Assembly: GCF_900111875.1 (NCBI RefSeq) | Contig: NZ_FOJU01000001.1 | Span: 248,001-312,000 of the forward strand | Direction of reading: 5' to 3' | DNA: 64,000 nucleotides | Source: Poseidonocella pacifica | Lineage (GTDB): Bacteria > Pseudomonadota > Alphaproteobacteria > Rhodobacterales > Rhodobacteraceae | Shown: piece by piece, positions 49,282 to 58,218 of the stretch | How positions within the stretch are numbered: the stretch's first letter is position 1 | Layout: every line of letters starts with the position of its first letter | Notes under the pieces: model-generated | What the model was told of the DNA's origin: nothing | Seen by the model: the letters and a program-made list of their open reading frames with translations, nothing else | Database searches by the model: none | Made by a program: the position numbers and the translations under genes

Positions 49282-49865
49282 AGCGCGCCCTTTGTGGAGG
49301 GGATCGCATCGCCCTTGCGCGGATCGGTTTCGACGGCCTCGCGCAGGGCGCGGGCGACGGCCTTGAAAGCGGCCTCGGCGATGTGGTGGCTGTTGAGGCC
49401 GTGCAACTGATCGACGTGCAGGGTGATGCCGCCGTGCGTGCTGAAGGCCTGAAAGAATTCGCGCACCAAATCACAGTCGAAAGCGCCGATTTTCTCGGTG
49501 GGAAGCTCGACGTTCCAAATGAGGAAGGGACGCGCCGAGAGGTCCAGCGCGGCGCGCACAAGCGCGTCGTCCATCGGCAGCAGACAGGCCCCATAGCGGC
49601 GGATTCCGCGTTTATCGCCAAGGGCTTGGGCAAGCGCTTGGCCAAGCGCGATGCCGGTATCCTCGACGGTGTGGTGATCGTCGATGTGCAGATCGCCCTT
49701 TGCCCGGACGGTCATGTCGATGAGGGAATGCCGCGAGAGTTGATCGAGCATGTGATCAAAGAAGCCGACGCCGGTCTGGTTGTCATAGGCACCGGTGCCG
49801 TCGAGGTTGATCTCTACGGTGATCTGCGTCTCGGCGGTGTTGCGGGTGATCTTGGCGCTGCGCAT
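49278..49865 (-). CDS. hisB: Imidazoleglycerol-phosphate dehydratase
   Basis: A 195-residue dehydratase for the sixth step of histidine synthesis. The two metal-binding motifs [12 protein letters not shown] and [14 protein letters not shown] are complete. It is monofunctional, without the phosphatase domain of enterobacterial HisB. The start MRSAKITRN at 49865 is the family start. It leads the hisB-hisH-dph6-like run, and its 121-base upstream region is shared with the divergent RAM-domain gene. Confidence 0.97.
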   Translation of the reverse strand: MRSAKITRNTAETQITVEINLDGTGAYDNQTGVGFFDHMLDQLSRHSLIDMTVRAKGDLHIDDHHTVEDTGIALGQALAQALGDKRGIRRYGACLLPMDDALVRAALDLSARPFLIWNVELPTEKIGAFDCDLVREFFQAFSTHGGITLHVDQLHGLNSHHIAEAAFKAVARALREAVETDPRKGDAIPSTKGAL

Positions 49866-49986
49866 GGGGTTTTCCTCGTCATTCGGGGGCCTTATAGGCC
49901 GGGGCAGGCGGCGCGCCAAGGGCGGCAATTCGGGATTGCGGGGCCCGTGGCCCCTGTGCCAGCCTTGGCAAAAAGGAGGCCACCCC

Positions 49987-50226
49987 ATGTCGACCTGCGT
50001 TTTCATTCAACTGCGCTGCAAGCCGGGCACGACTTATCGTGTCGCGGAGGATATCGCGCTTCGGGAAATCCATTCGGAACTGTTTTCCACCAGCGGCGAA
50101 TATGACCTTCTGCTCAAGATGTATATCCCGGCCGGAGAGGACGTGGGCAAGTTCATCAACGAGGAGCTTTTGACCATCGAGGGCATCGAACGCTCGCTCA
50201 CGACGCTGACCTTCAAGGCGTTCTAA
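49987..50226 (+). CDS. Stand-alone Lrp/AsnC effector (RAM) domain protein
   Basis: A 79-residue protein equal to just the ligand-binding RAM domain of Lrp/AsnC regulators ([48 protein letters not shown]); the DNA-binding helix-turn-helix is missing. Such proteins can oligomerise and bind amino acids, and may modulate full-length Lrp members. AAGGAGG precedes the ATG. It is divergent from hisB, which could hint at amino-acid sensing, but that is inference. The second copy of the intergenic repeat begins at its stop codon. Confidence 0.88.
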   Translation: MSTCVFIQLRCKPGTTYRVAEDIALREIHSELFSTSGEYDLLLKMYIPAGEDVGKFINEELLTIEGIERSLTTLTFKAF

Positions 50227-50295
50227 CCCTCTGAAAAGTGGGTATGACTTTTGTATGACAAGTGTATGACATCGCGTCATACACTTGTGTGACCG
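50223..50295 (+). repeat. Intergenic repeat element, copy 2
   Basis: The second copy of the 73-nt element of 15259-15331. It starts with CTAACCC at the stop of the RAM-domain gene and keeps the three 11-bp-spaced GTATGAC units. It ends in a hairpin in which ACAAGTGTATGAC pairs with GTCATACACTTGT; arm changes relative to copy 1 largely keep pairing. It lies between convergent genes, so it is unlikely to be a promoter element here. Confidence 0.8.
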
Positions 50296-50372
50296 CATCG
50301 AAGAGCCCTGTGAGAGGGGGGTGCCAGAGACACGCGCTCCGGGACCCATTCCAATCAGATCGAGGCGGCGAC

Positions 50373-50768
50373 CTATTCCGTCGTTCGCCCGTCGAAATGC
50401 TCGTGCGATGCGTCGGCGTCCGCTTTGGTCTTGTGGATGGTGCCATCGAGATGTTCAGGGGGGCCATAGATGGTATAAAGCCGCAATGGCTCCGCCCCGG
50501 TATTGACCACGTTGTGTTTGGCTCCTGCGGGAACGATGACAGCATCGTCGGCTTTCACCTCATTGGCGGCGCCGTCGATCCAGACTTGGCCGCTGCCGGT
50601 TTCAAACCGGAAGAACTGGTCGCGGTCGTCATGCGTTTCCTCGCCGATCTCTTCACCCGGTTTGAGCGACATCAGTACCAGTTGCAGGTTCTGACCAGTG
50701 TAGAGGACATTGCGAAAGAGGTCGTTCTCTTCGGTCAGCTTCTCAATGTTGTCGGCAAAGCCTTTCAT
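50373..50768 (-). CDS. Cupin-domain protein
   Basis: A 131-residue single-domain cupin. Motif 1 is GEEIGEETHDDRDQFFRFETGSG and motif 2 is DDAVIVPAGAKHNVVNTG; the metal-ligand positions include His and Glu residues of the first block and His of the second. The C-terminus is polar and His/Asp-rich. Substrate and role are unknown; similar proteins are annotated only as cupins. It is divergent from the gene at 50938, whose FNR-type site lies in the shared 169-base region. Confidence 0.85.
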   Translation of the reverse strand: MKGFADNIEKLTEENDLFRNVLYTGQNLQLVLMSLKPGEEIGEETHDDRDQFFRFETGSGQVWIDGAANEVKADDAVIVPAGAKHNVVNTGAEPLRLYTIYGPPEHLDGTIHKTKADADASHEHFDGRTTE

Positions 50769-50856
50769 GGCGGCACTCTCCTGTGTTGTGGCCCTCAGCC
50801 CTTGCTGGGCGTCACTGGTCCCGTTGGAATGTTGGTACGGGAGCGCGCACGAATAT

Positions 50857-50876
50857 CCCTTGACCTAAATCAAGGG
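50857..50876. promoter_or_regulatory. FNR/CRP-type operator
   Basis: CCCTTGA (50857-50863) and TCAAGGG (50870-50876) flank CCTAAA. The core TTGAC-N4-ATCAA (50860-50873) differs from the FNR consensus TTGAT-N4-ATCAA at one base. It lies about 62 bases before the GTG of the next gene, a good activator position, and may also serve the divergent cupin gene. Confidence 0.6.
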
Positions 50877-50937
50877 CGTATCCGGTCCCTGCGAATACTG
50901 TTGTCCCCACGCGGATGCAAAACGTCAGGAGATCGCT

Positions 50938-51516
50938 GTGGCGACCTTGGATAAGCCAGACCACCAAACCACCGTTATCGCCATTCCCGAGGCTGTCGGC
51001 GTGTTCGACAGCTTCGAGAGCCTTCAGGCGGCCTTCTATGATCTTAGGATGGTCGGGTTTAGCCGGTATGACATCAGCCTGCTCGCCGGAGAGGACGCGC
51101 TCAGGGAAAAGCTGGGCGATGCCTATTGGTCTGCTTCCGAACTGGAGGACAATCCCAAGGCCCCGCGCGCCGCCTTTGTATCCGAAGAGGCCATGGGGGA
51201 ATTGGAAGGCAGCATTGCCGGCGGTTTCTTTTTCCTGGGATCATATATTGCGATGGCCGCGATGCTCACTCCCGCCAGCACGCTTGCGGCATCCATCGCC
51301 GCAATCGCGATTGGCGGCACTCCGGGGGCCGTGATCGGCACGTTGCTGGCGCGCCGTGTGGGGACGCATCACAAGGACTACTATGCGACCCAGATCGAGC
51401 ATGGCGGGATCTTGCTTTGGGTCAGGGTCAAAGACAAAGAGCACGAAGACCTCGCCGTACAGATCCTGAAGGGGCATTCGGGACGGGACGTGCATGTCCA
51501 TCCCTGGAGCGAATGA
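50938..51516 (+). CDS. Hypothetical protein with central membrane hairpin, behind an FNR-type site
   Basis: A 192-residue protein I do not recognise beyond resemblance to general stress or heat-induced YflT-like proteins. The N-terminal part (VGVFDSFESLQAAFYDL, GFSRYDISLLAG) looks like a small alpha/beta domain. The middle has two hydrophobic helices (FFFLGSYIAMAAMLTPAST and AASIAAIAIGGTPGAVIG), and the C-terminal part (GGILLWVRVKDKEHEDLAVQIL) is soluble. GTG 50938 is used with AGGAG six bases upstream. Position after an FNR-type site suggests induction at low oxygen; a strong terminator follows. Confidence 0.75.
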   Translation: MATLDKPDHQTTVIAIPEAVGVFDSFESLQAAFYDLRMVGFSRYDISLLAGEDALREKLGDAYWSASELEDNPKAPRAAFVSEEAMGELEGSIAGGFFFLGSYIAMAAMLTPASTLAASIAAIAIGGTPGAVIGTLLARRVGTHHKDYYATQIEHGGILLWVRVKDKEHEDLAVQILKGHSGRDVHVHPWSE

Positions 51517-51585
51517 CCGGCGGCCTCGTGTAGGCTACAGGCTCGAAACGCATCGGCCTGCGTTAGTCGCGGCGTTCTCTGATAA

Positions 51586-51617
51586 AAGGGCGCCCCCGGT
51601 CCTTTGGGGGCGCCCTT
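51586..51617. terminator. Strong GC-rich terminator hairpin after the FNR-site gene
   Basis: AAGGGCGCCCCC (51586-51597) and GGGGGCGCCCTT (51606-51617) form a perfect 12-bp stem with an eight-base loop. A/T bases flank it, but the U-tract is short. It is about 70 bases after the stop and 182 bases from the aglK-type gene end, so it could serve both strands. The remaining bases up to 51799 hold no gene. Confidence 0.6.
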
Positions 51618-51799
51618 CCGTGCCTCACGGGTCGATGGTGTGGGGGCCATGCGTCCCGTCCCCCGAGGCACGTCACCGTCCCGCGCGGCGATAGGTCGGG
51701 CGCGGGACATTTGCGTGACGCTAGCATGGTTGCGGCCCTCGATCTGTATCGCTCTGCGGAAAACACCGTCGAGCGAGTGGAAACAATCGGGGGCAGACC

Positions 51800-52852
51800 C
51801 TAGCGGTCTGTGGCGAGGCCCTCCTTGTCGAAGAACGACAGGCGGGATTGATCGAATCGCAGGCCCGCGCGGTCGCCGGGAGAGAGAACCGTATCGCCCG
51901 CCACGCGCACGGTGAGCGCGCCCAAGGGGCCACAATCGAGCACCAGAAAGCTGTCGGCGCCGAGGTATTCGACAACGTCGACGATGCCGTCGCAATTGCC
52001 CTCGCCGGGGGCGGTCAGGGTGATGTGTTCGGGGCGGATGCCCAAATGCTCGGCCGGATGCGGGGCGGCGTAGGGCCCGCCGGTGCCGCCCTCGATGTGC
52101 CAATCGCCCGCCTCGGAGCGACAGGGCAGGATATTCATCTTGGGGCTGCCGATGAACTGCGCCACGAAGAGGTTGGCGGGGCGTTCATAGAGTTCGCGGG
52201 GGGAGCCGACCTGTGCGATGCGGCCTGCCTCCAGCACGACGATCCGATCCGCCAGTGTCATCGCCTCCACCTGATCGTGGGTCACGTAGATCATGGTGGC
52301 GGCAAGGGTGCGGTGCAGCTTGGCGATTTCATAGCGCATCTCGACGCGGAGCGCGGCATCAAGGTTGGAGAGCGGCTCATCGAAGAGGAAGGCCGTTGGC
52401 TCCCGGACGATGGAGCGACCGATGGCGACGCGCTGGCGCTGGCCGCCGGAGAGATCGCGGGGGCGACGATCGAGATATGGCTCCAGCTTGAGCACGCGGG
52501 CGACCTCATCCACCTGCCGGGTGATCTCTGCGGCGGGGGCGCCGGCGGTCTTGAGGGAAAAGCCCATATTCTCACGCACGGACATATGCGGGTAGAGCGC
52601 GTAGGACTGAAACACCATGGCAAGGCCGCGCTTGGCGGGGGGCTGATCCGTCACGTCGCGCCCGTCGATCAGGAGCCGCCCGCGAGAGGTATCCTCCAGC
52701 CCGCCGATCATGCGCAGCAGGGTGGATTTCCCGCACCCCGAGGGGCCGACGAAAACCACGAATTCACCGGGAGCGATTTCGAGATCGACCCCCTTGATGA
52801 CCTGTAGATCGCCGAACCATTTTTCGACGCCGTCCAGCGTTATCCCGCCCAT
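51800..52852 (-). CDS. Carbohydrate ABC transporter ATPase (AglK/UgpC/MsmK type)
   Basis: A 350-residue ATPase of the CUT1 sugar importers. Walker A is [12 protein letters not shown], the signature [19 protein letters not shown], Walker [13 protein letters not shown], and the H-loop [15 protein letters not shown]. The C-terminal regulatory OB-type (MalK-like) domain covers about residues 235-350 ([11 protein letters not shown]). The start [14 protein letters not shown] follows GGAGGAG by six bases and overlaps the glycosidase gene by 13 bases. It is last in the five-gene sugar operon. Confidence 0.93.
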   Translation of the reverse strand: MGGITLDGVEKWFGDLQVIKGVDLEIAPGEFVVFVGPSGCGKSTLLRMIGGLEDTSRGRLLIDGRDVTDQPPAKRGLAMVFQSYALYPHMSVRENMGFSLKTAGAPAAEITRQVDEVARVLKLEPYLDRRPRDLSGGQRQRVAIGRSIVREPTAFLFDEPLSNLDAALRVEMRYEIAKLHRTLAATMIYVTHDQVEAMTLADRIVVLEAGRIAQVGSPRELYERPANLFVAQFIGSPKMNILPCRSEAGDWHIEGGTGGPYAAPHPAEHLGIRPEHITLTAPGEGNCDGIVDVVEYLGADSFLVLDCGPLGALTVRVAGDTVLSPGDRAGLRFDQSRLSFFDKEGLATDR

Positions 52853-54126
52853 CGGTTCTCCTCCCGTGCCCGTGGGGACGCCCAATCGAGCCATATGGCC
52901 GCCGTCCAGGTGAAATTCTGCCCCCCTGCGGGGGCCCCGGTGATCGGGTCGAAATATTCCGCGAAACCGTTCTCTTCGATCATGCGGGCGGTGTTCTGTC
53001 GCAACAAGGCGCCGTCGTCGTAGCCAAATTCATCGAGCCCTTCGGCGATGAGCATGTTGAGCATCGCCCAGACCGGCCCGCGCCAATAGCGTTTGGCCTC
53101 AAAGGCGGGGCTTTCGGGATCATGGCTTGGCACGCCGAAGCGCACGGCGCGGTTGACCCGGCGCAGGTGGGGCAGCATCTCTGCCCGGTCGATCCCCGCC
53201 CACCAGCAGAGGAAGGAGGCGTTGGACACGCAACAGGACCATTCGCCCGACAACGTGTCGCGCACATCGTAGGTCTTCAGCTCGGGGTTCCAGAGCGTTT
53301 CGGCCCCCGCTTCGAGGATGGGAATCCAGCTTTCGATTTCCGACACGTCACGCCCGAGGCGGCGGCCCAGTTCGGCAAGGTCGCGGTGCGCCCGCAGCAG
53401 GATGAAGGTCATGGTCGGATCGGCCACGCGGAAGGGCCAGCTTGCATGGAGCGCCCCCTGTTCCCAGCGGGCCTCATGGCCGATGGCGACGAGGGTCAGA
53501 TACCGGTCGTAGTCGGATTTGTGCGGCCGCATGGAGGCATCGACATGGCCGGTGTCGCGGCGCTGATATTCCCCGAGGTCGCGGGGAATCAGGTTGGCCA
53601 TGGCGCCATCCCAGTCGGGAGTGTTGTCGCGGCCCGATTCCCACGGATGGGTGATGCAGACGGCGCCATCGTGCAGGCGCCAGTCCATGAACCAGCGGTG
53701 CCAGCGGACGAACCCGTCGAACATCGGGAGAAAACGCTCTGCGCCCATTTCGGGATCGTTGTCCCACAGGCGCAGGGCCATGCTGGCCGCGACGGGCGGT
53801 TGGCTGATCCCGGTCGAGGGGACGGGGCCGACCCCGCCCCAGATATCGGGGCCGGGAAAATAGCCGGGATCGACCTCGTGAAAGACGATATGCGGCACCA
53901 TCCCGTCATGCCATTGCGCGGCCATAAGCGTTTCGAGTTCGATCCACGCGCGGTCCATGTCAAAGGCGGCATAGCCGATCGCGGCAAAGGCGCTGTCCCA
54001 GTTCCATTGATAGGGATAGAGCCCGTGCGTGGGCACGGAATAGCCGCCGCGATCATTGCGGATCATGATGTCGCGGGCCTCTTGGTCGAGGCGCTGGGTG
54101 GTTTGGGGCTGGGCGTCCATGGTCAT
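52840..54126 (-). CDS. MGH1/GH63-like glycoside hydrolase
   Basis: A 428-residue (alpha/alpha)6 glycosidase resembling mannosylglycerate/glucosylglycerate hydrolases and GH63 alpha-glucosidases. Signatures are [11 protein letters not shown] at 37-47, [14 protein letters not shown] at 160-173 (general-acid Asp expected in GRDN) and the C-terminal [24 protein letters not shown], with a likely base Glu. No signal peptide, so it should act in the cytoplasm on the imported solute. It sits between the permease and ATPase genes, which suggests the transporter brings in its glucoside substrate, possibly a compatible solute. Confidence 0.8.
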   Translation of the reverse strand: MTMDAQPQTTQRLDQEARDIMIRNDRGGYSVPTHGLYPYQWNWDSAFAAIGYAAFDMDRAWIELETLMAAQWHDGMVPHIVFHEVDPGYFPGPDIWGGVGPVPSTGISQPPVAASMALRLWDNDPEMGAERFLPMFDGFVRWHRWFMDWRLHDGAVCITHPWESGRDNTPDWDGAMANLIPRDLGEYQRRDTGHVDASMRPHKSDYDRYLTLVAIGHEARWEQGALHASWPFRVADPTMTFILLRAHRDLAELGRRLGRDVSEIESWIPILEAGAETLWNPELKTYDVRDTLSGEWSCCVSNASFLCWWAGIDRAEMLPHLRRVNRAVRFGVPSHDPESPAFEAKRYWRGPVWAMLNMLIAEGLDEFGYDDGALLRQNTARMIEENGFAEYFDPITGAPAGGQNFTWTAAIWLDWASPRAREENRWAG

Positions 54127-54136
54127 CCTTTGGCCA

Positions 54137-55348
54137 TCATCCTTTGACCGATCCGGCGGTCAGTCCTTTGGTCATGAAACGCTCCAGCCCGAGGAAAAGC
54201 GCCATGACCGGCAGGGTCGCGATCACCGCCCCGGCCATCAGGTGCTGGCGCGGGATCTCGGAGGAGTTGAGCATGGCGACACCGCGGGTCAGCGTGAATT
54301 TCGACGGGTCATCGAGCAGCATGAAGGCCAGCAGGAATTCATTCCACGCGATCATGAAGATATAGAGCGAGACGGAAGCCAGCGCGGGCAGCGAGAGCGG
54401 CAGGGTGATTTTCCAGATGACTTGAAGCCGGGAGAGCCCGTCCATCAGCCCGGCCTCTTCCACCTCGCCGGGGAGGCCCCGGAAATACCCTTGGAGCATG
54501 TAGAGCGCGACGGGGATCGTGGTGACCGGATAGATCATCAGCAGGCCAGTGATCGTGTTGCGCAGGCCGGTCATGGAAAAGGCGATGTAGATCGGCAGCG
54601 CCAGAACGATCATCGGCACCATGTAGATCAGCAGGACCGAGCGCGACAGCGCGGCCCGGCCCCGAAAGCGCAACCGCGCCACGGCATAGGCGCCGGGGAC
54701 GGAGAAGAGCAGCGTGATGAAGACGGTCAGCACCGAGACGTAGAAGGACGTCCAGAGGTAGGAGCCGAAGTTGAAATCACGGAACAGTTCCACATAGGAG
54801 CGGAAGAGGCCGAAGCCCTTGGACAGGTCCAGCGAGAAATCGAGCGGGTTCTGAAGCAGCGCGCCCTGACTCTTCAGGCTGGTCATGACCATCACGTAGA
54901 AGGGAATGACCACGGCGGCGGTAAAGATCACCATGCCAGCCCAAAAGAGGAAATGCAGGATCGACTCTTCGGCCTCATGGCGCGTGGCGGTGCCGCGGGG
55001 CAGGGGGCGCAGCATCCCCGCGAGGGGCAGGGCCGCGCCCAGCCCGGTCATGGCCGCCCCGAGGATGAAAGAGAGGGTGGAAACCTGCGGCCCGGTGATA
55101 AGAGGGGCAAGCGGCGTCAGCATCAGGAGCGCGGTCAGAGCAACCGCCCCGGCGGCCAGTGCAAGGCGCGGGACCATCAGCGCCGCCGCGCCCAGCCCAA
55201 GCCCGAACAGCAGCACCCCCAGCAGGCCGGGGCGAAACGCCATGCCGGTCGCGAAGGAGAGCGTCACGGCGACAGCGGTCGCCACGAGAAAGAGCCAAAG
55301 CACCCCGATGAGCGGCCCGAGGACAAATCCGTTGCGCAGCGCGGTCAT
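54137..55348 (-). CDS. Carbohydrate ABC transporter permease (AglG/MalG type)
   Basis: A 403-residue inner-membrane permease. The conserved EAA loop is in EEAGLMDGLSRLQVIWKITLPLSLPA; the C-terminal half is a normal MalG-type six-helix unit. The N-terminal ~130 residues add several hydrophobic segments (FVLGPLIGVLWLFLVATAVAV and two more pairs) before the core, longer than MalG (296 aa) but as in AglG relatives. It overlaps the upstream permease gene by four bases, and the glycosidase starts 11 bases downstream. Confidence 0.9.
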   Translation of the reverse strand: MTALRNGFVLGPLIGVLWLFLVATAVAVTLSFATGMAFRPGLLGVLLFGLGLGAAALMVPRLALAAGAVALTALLMLTPLAPLITGPQVSTLSFILGAAMTGLGAALPLAGMLRPLPRGTATRHEAEESILHFLFWAGMVIFTAAVVIPFYVMVMTSLKSQGALLQNPLDFSLDLSKGFGLFRSYVELFRDFNFGSYLWTSFYVSVLTVFITLLFSVPGAYAVARLRFRGRAALSRSVLLIYMVPMIVLALPIYIAFSMTGLRNTITGLLMIYPVTTIPVALYMLQGYFRGLPGEVEEAGLMDGLSRLQVIWKITLPLSLPALASVSLYIFMIAWNEFLLAFMLLDDPSKFTLTRGVAMLNSSEIPRQHLMAGAVIATLPVMALFLGLERFMTKGLTAGSVKG

Positions 55349-56637
55349 AGCCCTTCCTCCCGGCTCATGAAGCGGAAGAAGAAGACGGAGAAGATCACGA
55401 GGCAGGCAAAGACGACAACCGCCACCGCCGCCCCCGCGCCGATGTTGGAGACGGCGAAGGCCTGTTCATAGACGTTGACCGTCAGGGTGCGCGTGCCCGC
55501 GTTGCCGCCCGTCAGCAGGAAGATGTCGTCGAACTTGTTGAAGGTCCAGATGAAGCGCAGCAGGAACAGCACCGACAGGATGCCAAGCAGCATCGGCATC
55601 GAGAGGTACCAGAAGATCTGGAACGGGGAGGCGCCATCCATGTTGGCGGCCTCGTACATGTCGGTGTCGATGCTCTGCATCCGGGCGAGGATGAAGAGGA
55701 AGGAGAGCGGGAAGTAGCGCCAGATCTCAAAGACGATGACCATGATGAGCGCGAGCGGGCGCTGGCCGAAGAAGTTGATCGGGCTGTCGACCACGCCCAT
55801 CTGCACCAGAAGCGCGTTGGCCGAGCCGGAGAAGGGATCAAAGAGCGTCACCCATGTGAAGGCGACGGCGATGACGGGGGCCACATAAGGAAAGAGAAAG
55901 AGGCCGCGCAGCACGCCCTTGCCCGGAAATTCGTGATTGAGCAGGAGCGCGGCGAAGAGACCGAAGAGAAGCGCGCCGACCGTACCGAAGACGGTATAGA
56001 CGATGGTGACCCAGAGCACCTGATAGAACTCATCCGAGCTGAAGAGACGGGCGAAATTCTCTGTGGTGAACTGAAAGTTGGTGAGCAGGTTGGCCGCCTT
56101 GCCGGAAATCACCGGCTCGGAGTCTTCGGGGTCCAGCCCGGCATCGAGGAAAGCCTGATCCACGGTAACAGCGAGGCGCATTCGATCACGGAAGCCCGGC
56201 TCCCAATCTCCGAAATCGCAGGCGAAGGCGCGGCCCTCCAGCGTGCAATTCTCCGGGATCTCGGCGATGGTGAGCCCGTCGGGGAGCGTATCGGTCAGGC
56301 GCACCCCGGTGATGGGCATGTCCTGACTGGAATTGCGCAGGCGATAGTCGAGGCGGCTTTCTTCGCCAGCCGTATCGGGCGCGCGGAAATTTTCGGAAAC
56401 CACGGGCTGCGTCGGGCGCAGGTCGGCTAGGCCCACCGGCTTGAAGCTGATCCAGAAGATCGCCAGCAACGGCAGGATGACCACGAGCGAGACGATGGCA
56501 ACCGTGGGGAAGAGCAGCCCCCAAGCCAGCCGTGCCTCGCGTTTGGCCAAGGCCCCGGTCCCGCGCGGCGGCCCCGCCGCGACGATGGGCGGCTGGGGCC
56601 GGGCGCGGGGCGGATGATCCGCCCCGGCGTTGCTCAT
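55345..56637 (-). CDS. Carbohydrate ABC transporter permease (AglF/MalF type) with DUF11-like periplasmic insert
   Basis: A 430-residue permease. The first helix is at about 38-65 (WGLLFPTVAIVSLVVILPLL). A roughly 115-residue periplasmic loop (about 70-185) follows, then the MalF-type helices with the EAA loop (MYEAANMDGASPFQIFWYLSMPM). The loop contains a piece like the DUF11 conserved-repeat domain: LDYRLRNSSQDMPITGVRLTDTLPDGLTI in part, then C131, C140 and GDWEPG. This domain is usually found in secreted proteins. It stands where MalF has its P2 loop, which touches the binding protein. Overlaps neighbours by four bases on both sides. Confidence 0.9.
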   Translation of the reverse strand: MSNAGADHPPRARPQPPIVAAGPPRGTGALAKREARLAWGLLFPTVAIVSLVVILPLLAIFWISFKPVGLADLRPTQPVVSENFRAPDTAGEESRLDYRLRNSSQDMPITGVRLTDTLPDGLTIAEIPENCTLEGRAFACDFGDWEPGFRDRMRLAVTVDQAFLDAGLDPEDSEPVISGKAANLLTNFQFTTENFARLFSSDEFYQVLWVTIVYTVFGTVGALLFGLFAALLLNHEFPGKGVLRGLFLFPYVAPVIAVAFTWVTLFDPFSGSANALLVQMGVVDSPINFFGQRPLALIMVIVFEIWRYFPLSFLFILARMQSIDTDMYEAANMDGASPFQIFWYLSMPMLLGILSVLFLLRFIWTFNKFDDIFLLTGGNAGTRTLTVNVYEQAFAVSNIGAGAAVAVVVFACLVIFSVFFFRFMSREEGL

Positions 56638-57986
56638 TGCAGTTCGGAGAGTTCGGAGTTCATCGCCTCGACGGTGGCGGCGGCATCGCGCACCCCATCG
56701 ATATACTCCCGCACGAGCCGGTTGATGATCTGGCTGTTGATCATCTTGGAGGCAAGGGCAAGCTGGCCGTCCTTGACGCCCCAGCGCTGGGCCACGTCGA
56801 GGCCGCCGACGATCTCATCGACCATTTCCTGTGCATAGAGATCGGAGAGCGCGGCCTTGCGATCGACGCCCACGGGCAGCTTGGCCCATTCATCCACGAA
56901 GGAGGTGTCGCCCTCTTCGGTGCCGCGCCGGACGGGGAACTTGCCCTCGGGCGCGATGGAGAGGGTCTGGGTATAGCCGGCATCCAGCGAATACTCGACG
57001 AACTGGATCGCGGCATCGGTGTCGGCGTCGTTGGTGATGCCGAAATAGCGGATGTCGGCCCAAGCGGCGCCGTCGGGATTGGAGGGACCGGCGAAGTTGG
57101 TCACGATCCCGGTCTTGGAGGCAAGCTCCGGCGAGGTGGGATCATCGGTGATGGTGGGCGGCGCACTGTCGCGCAGGCCCGCAAGCTCATCAAGGATGAA
57201 GGGCGACCAGATGATCATTGCCGCCTTGCCGGCAAAGTAAAGCTCGCGCGATTGCTGCCAGTAAAGCTCACCCGGGGGGGAGGCCTCCGCGATGGCCTTG
57301 TAGAAATCGAGCACCTCGGTGGTCTTGTCCACATCCAGCGGGGCAAACCCGTCGGGGCCGACCGGGGAGACGCCATTGGCGAGGAAGACATGCTCCAGCA
57401 CCTGACTCATGAAGTTCTCATCCACCTTGGTGGCGGCGACGAAGCCGAACATCTCTGGCGGGTTGTGCAGCGCCTCGATGGCGGTGAGCACGTTGCCATA
57501 GGTGGTCGGCGCTTCGAGGCCCGCTTCGTCGAACAGGTCCTTGCGATAGACGATCATCTGCGTCCAGCCGTCCACGGGCACGGAGGCCCAGCCATCTTCA
57601 AAGCTGGCCATGGCAAGCGCGCCGGGGGCAAATCCGCCTTCGCCCAACTCTTCGATTACTTCGGTGGCGGCGTCGAAATCCAGAATGCCGGCCTCGGCCC
57701 AAGGCAGGGCATATTGCAGCGTGTGATAGATCACATCGGGCAGATCGCCCGCAGCAAAGGCCGCCGTCGAGCGGGTGCCGAGATCGGATTCGGTCACCGG
57801 AATGACCTCCACCTCAATGCCGCTTTCCTCGGTGAAGGCGGCGGCCATCTCTTCTTGCTTGGCGAGGCGTTCGGGTTGTTCTTCGGTGGTCCAGAAACGG
57901 ATCGTGTCCGAGAGCGCGGGTCCTACCGCCGTGGTGAGCATGAGAGCCGCCAGAAGCGAGGCCCGGCCCGTTGTGGTGCGCATCAT
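56634..57986 (-). CDS. Carbohydrate ABC transporter solute-binding protein (AglE type)
   Basis: A 450-residue periplasmic sugar-binding protein. A signal peptide (RASLLAALMLTTAVGPALS) is followed by the class I sugar-binding fold: TIRFWTTEEQPERLAKQEEM, SVPVDGWTQMIVYRKDLFDE, GKAAMIIWSPFILDELA. It should feed a glucoside-type solute to the two permeases. GGGGAGGG precedes two adjacent ATG codons (57984-57986 and the next). First gene of the aglE-F-G-glycosidase-K operon; the divergent nasT starts 232 bases away. Confidence 0.92.
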   Translation of the reverse strand: MMRTTTGRASLLAALMLTTAVGPALSDTIRFWTTEEQPERLAKQEEMAAAFTEESGIEVEVIPVTESDLGTRSTAAFAAGDLPDVIYHTLQYALPWAEAGILDFDAATEVIEELGEGGFAPGALAMASFEDGWASVPVDGWTQMIVYRKDLFDEAGLEAPTTYGNVLTAIEALHNPPEMFGFVAATKVDENFMSQVLEHVFLANGVSPVGPDGFAPLDVDKTTEVLDFYKAIAEASPPGELYWQQSRELYFAGKAAMIIWSPFILDELAGLRDSAPPTITDDPTSPELASKTGIVTNFAGPSNPDGAAWADIRYFGITNDADTDAAIQFVEYSLDAGYTQTLSIAPEGKFPVRRGTEEGDTSFVDEWAKLPVGVDRKAALSDLYAQEMVDEIVGGLDVAQRWGVKDGQLALASKMINSQIINRLVREYIDGVRDAAATVEAMNSELSELQ

Positions 57987-58218
57987 CTTGATATCCCTCC
58001 CCGGATATATGTCGTGGTTCTCCACTGTTGCCTGAGCGTCGGCAGGCACACCCGCTGTGTCAAGCACCCAAAGGCGCCGCAGTGCGGCATCGGGCGCATC
58101 GGCCCTTTAGAGGCTTGGTTTTGAGCGCTGCTGATATTTTAGGCAGGTGCTTCTAATCGGGACCGCTGCAGCGCGGCGAGCCTTTACAAGGCGCGGCAAG
58201 TCAGGCGCGATACCGGGC

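Noticed and set aside
51619-51708. Inverted repeats CGTGCCTC/GAGGCACG and GTCCCGCGC/GCGCGGGAC downstream of the AglK-type gene
   Set aside because: No U-tract on the minus strand and no second copy seen, so I could not call it a terminator or a mobile repeat with any confidence.
54056-55471. A 471-codon open frame antisense to the AglG-type permease
   Set aside because: Its product is almost entirely charged (Arg, Gln, Glu, Gly, His), the mirror of transmembrane codons on the other strand.
56532-58124. A 530-codon open frame antisense to the AglE-type gene
   Set aside because: The sense strand encodes a clear solute-binding protein with signal peptide; the antisense product resembles nothing.
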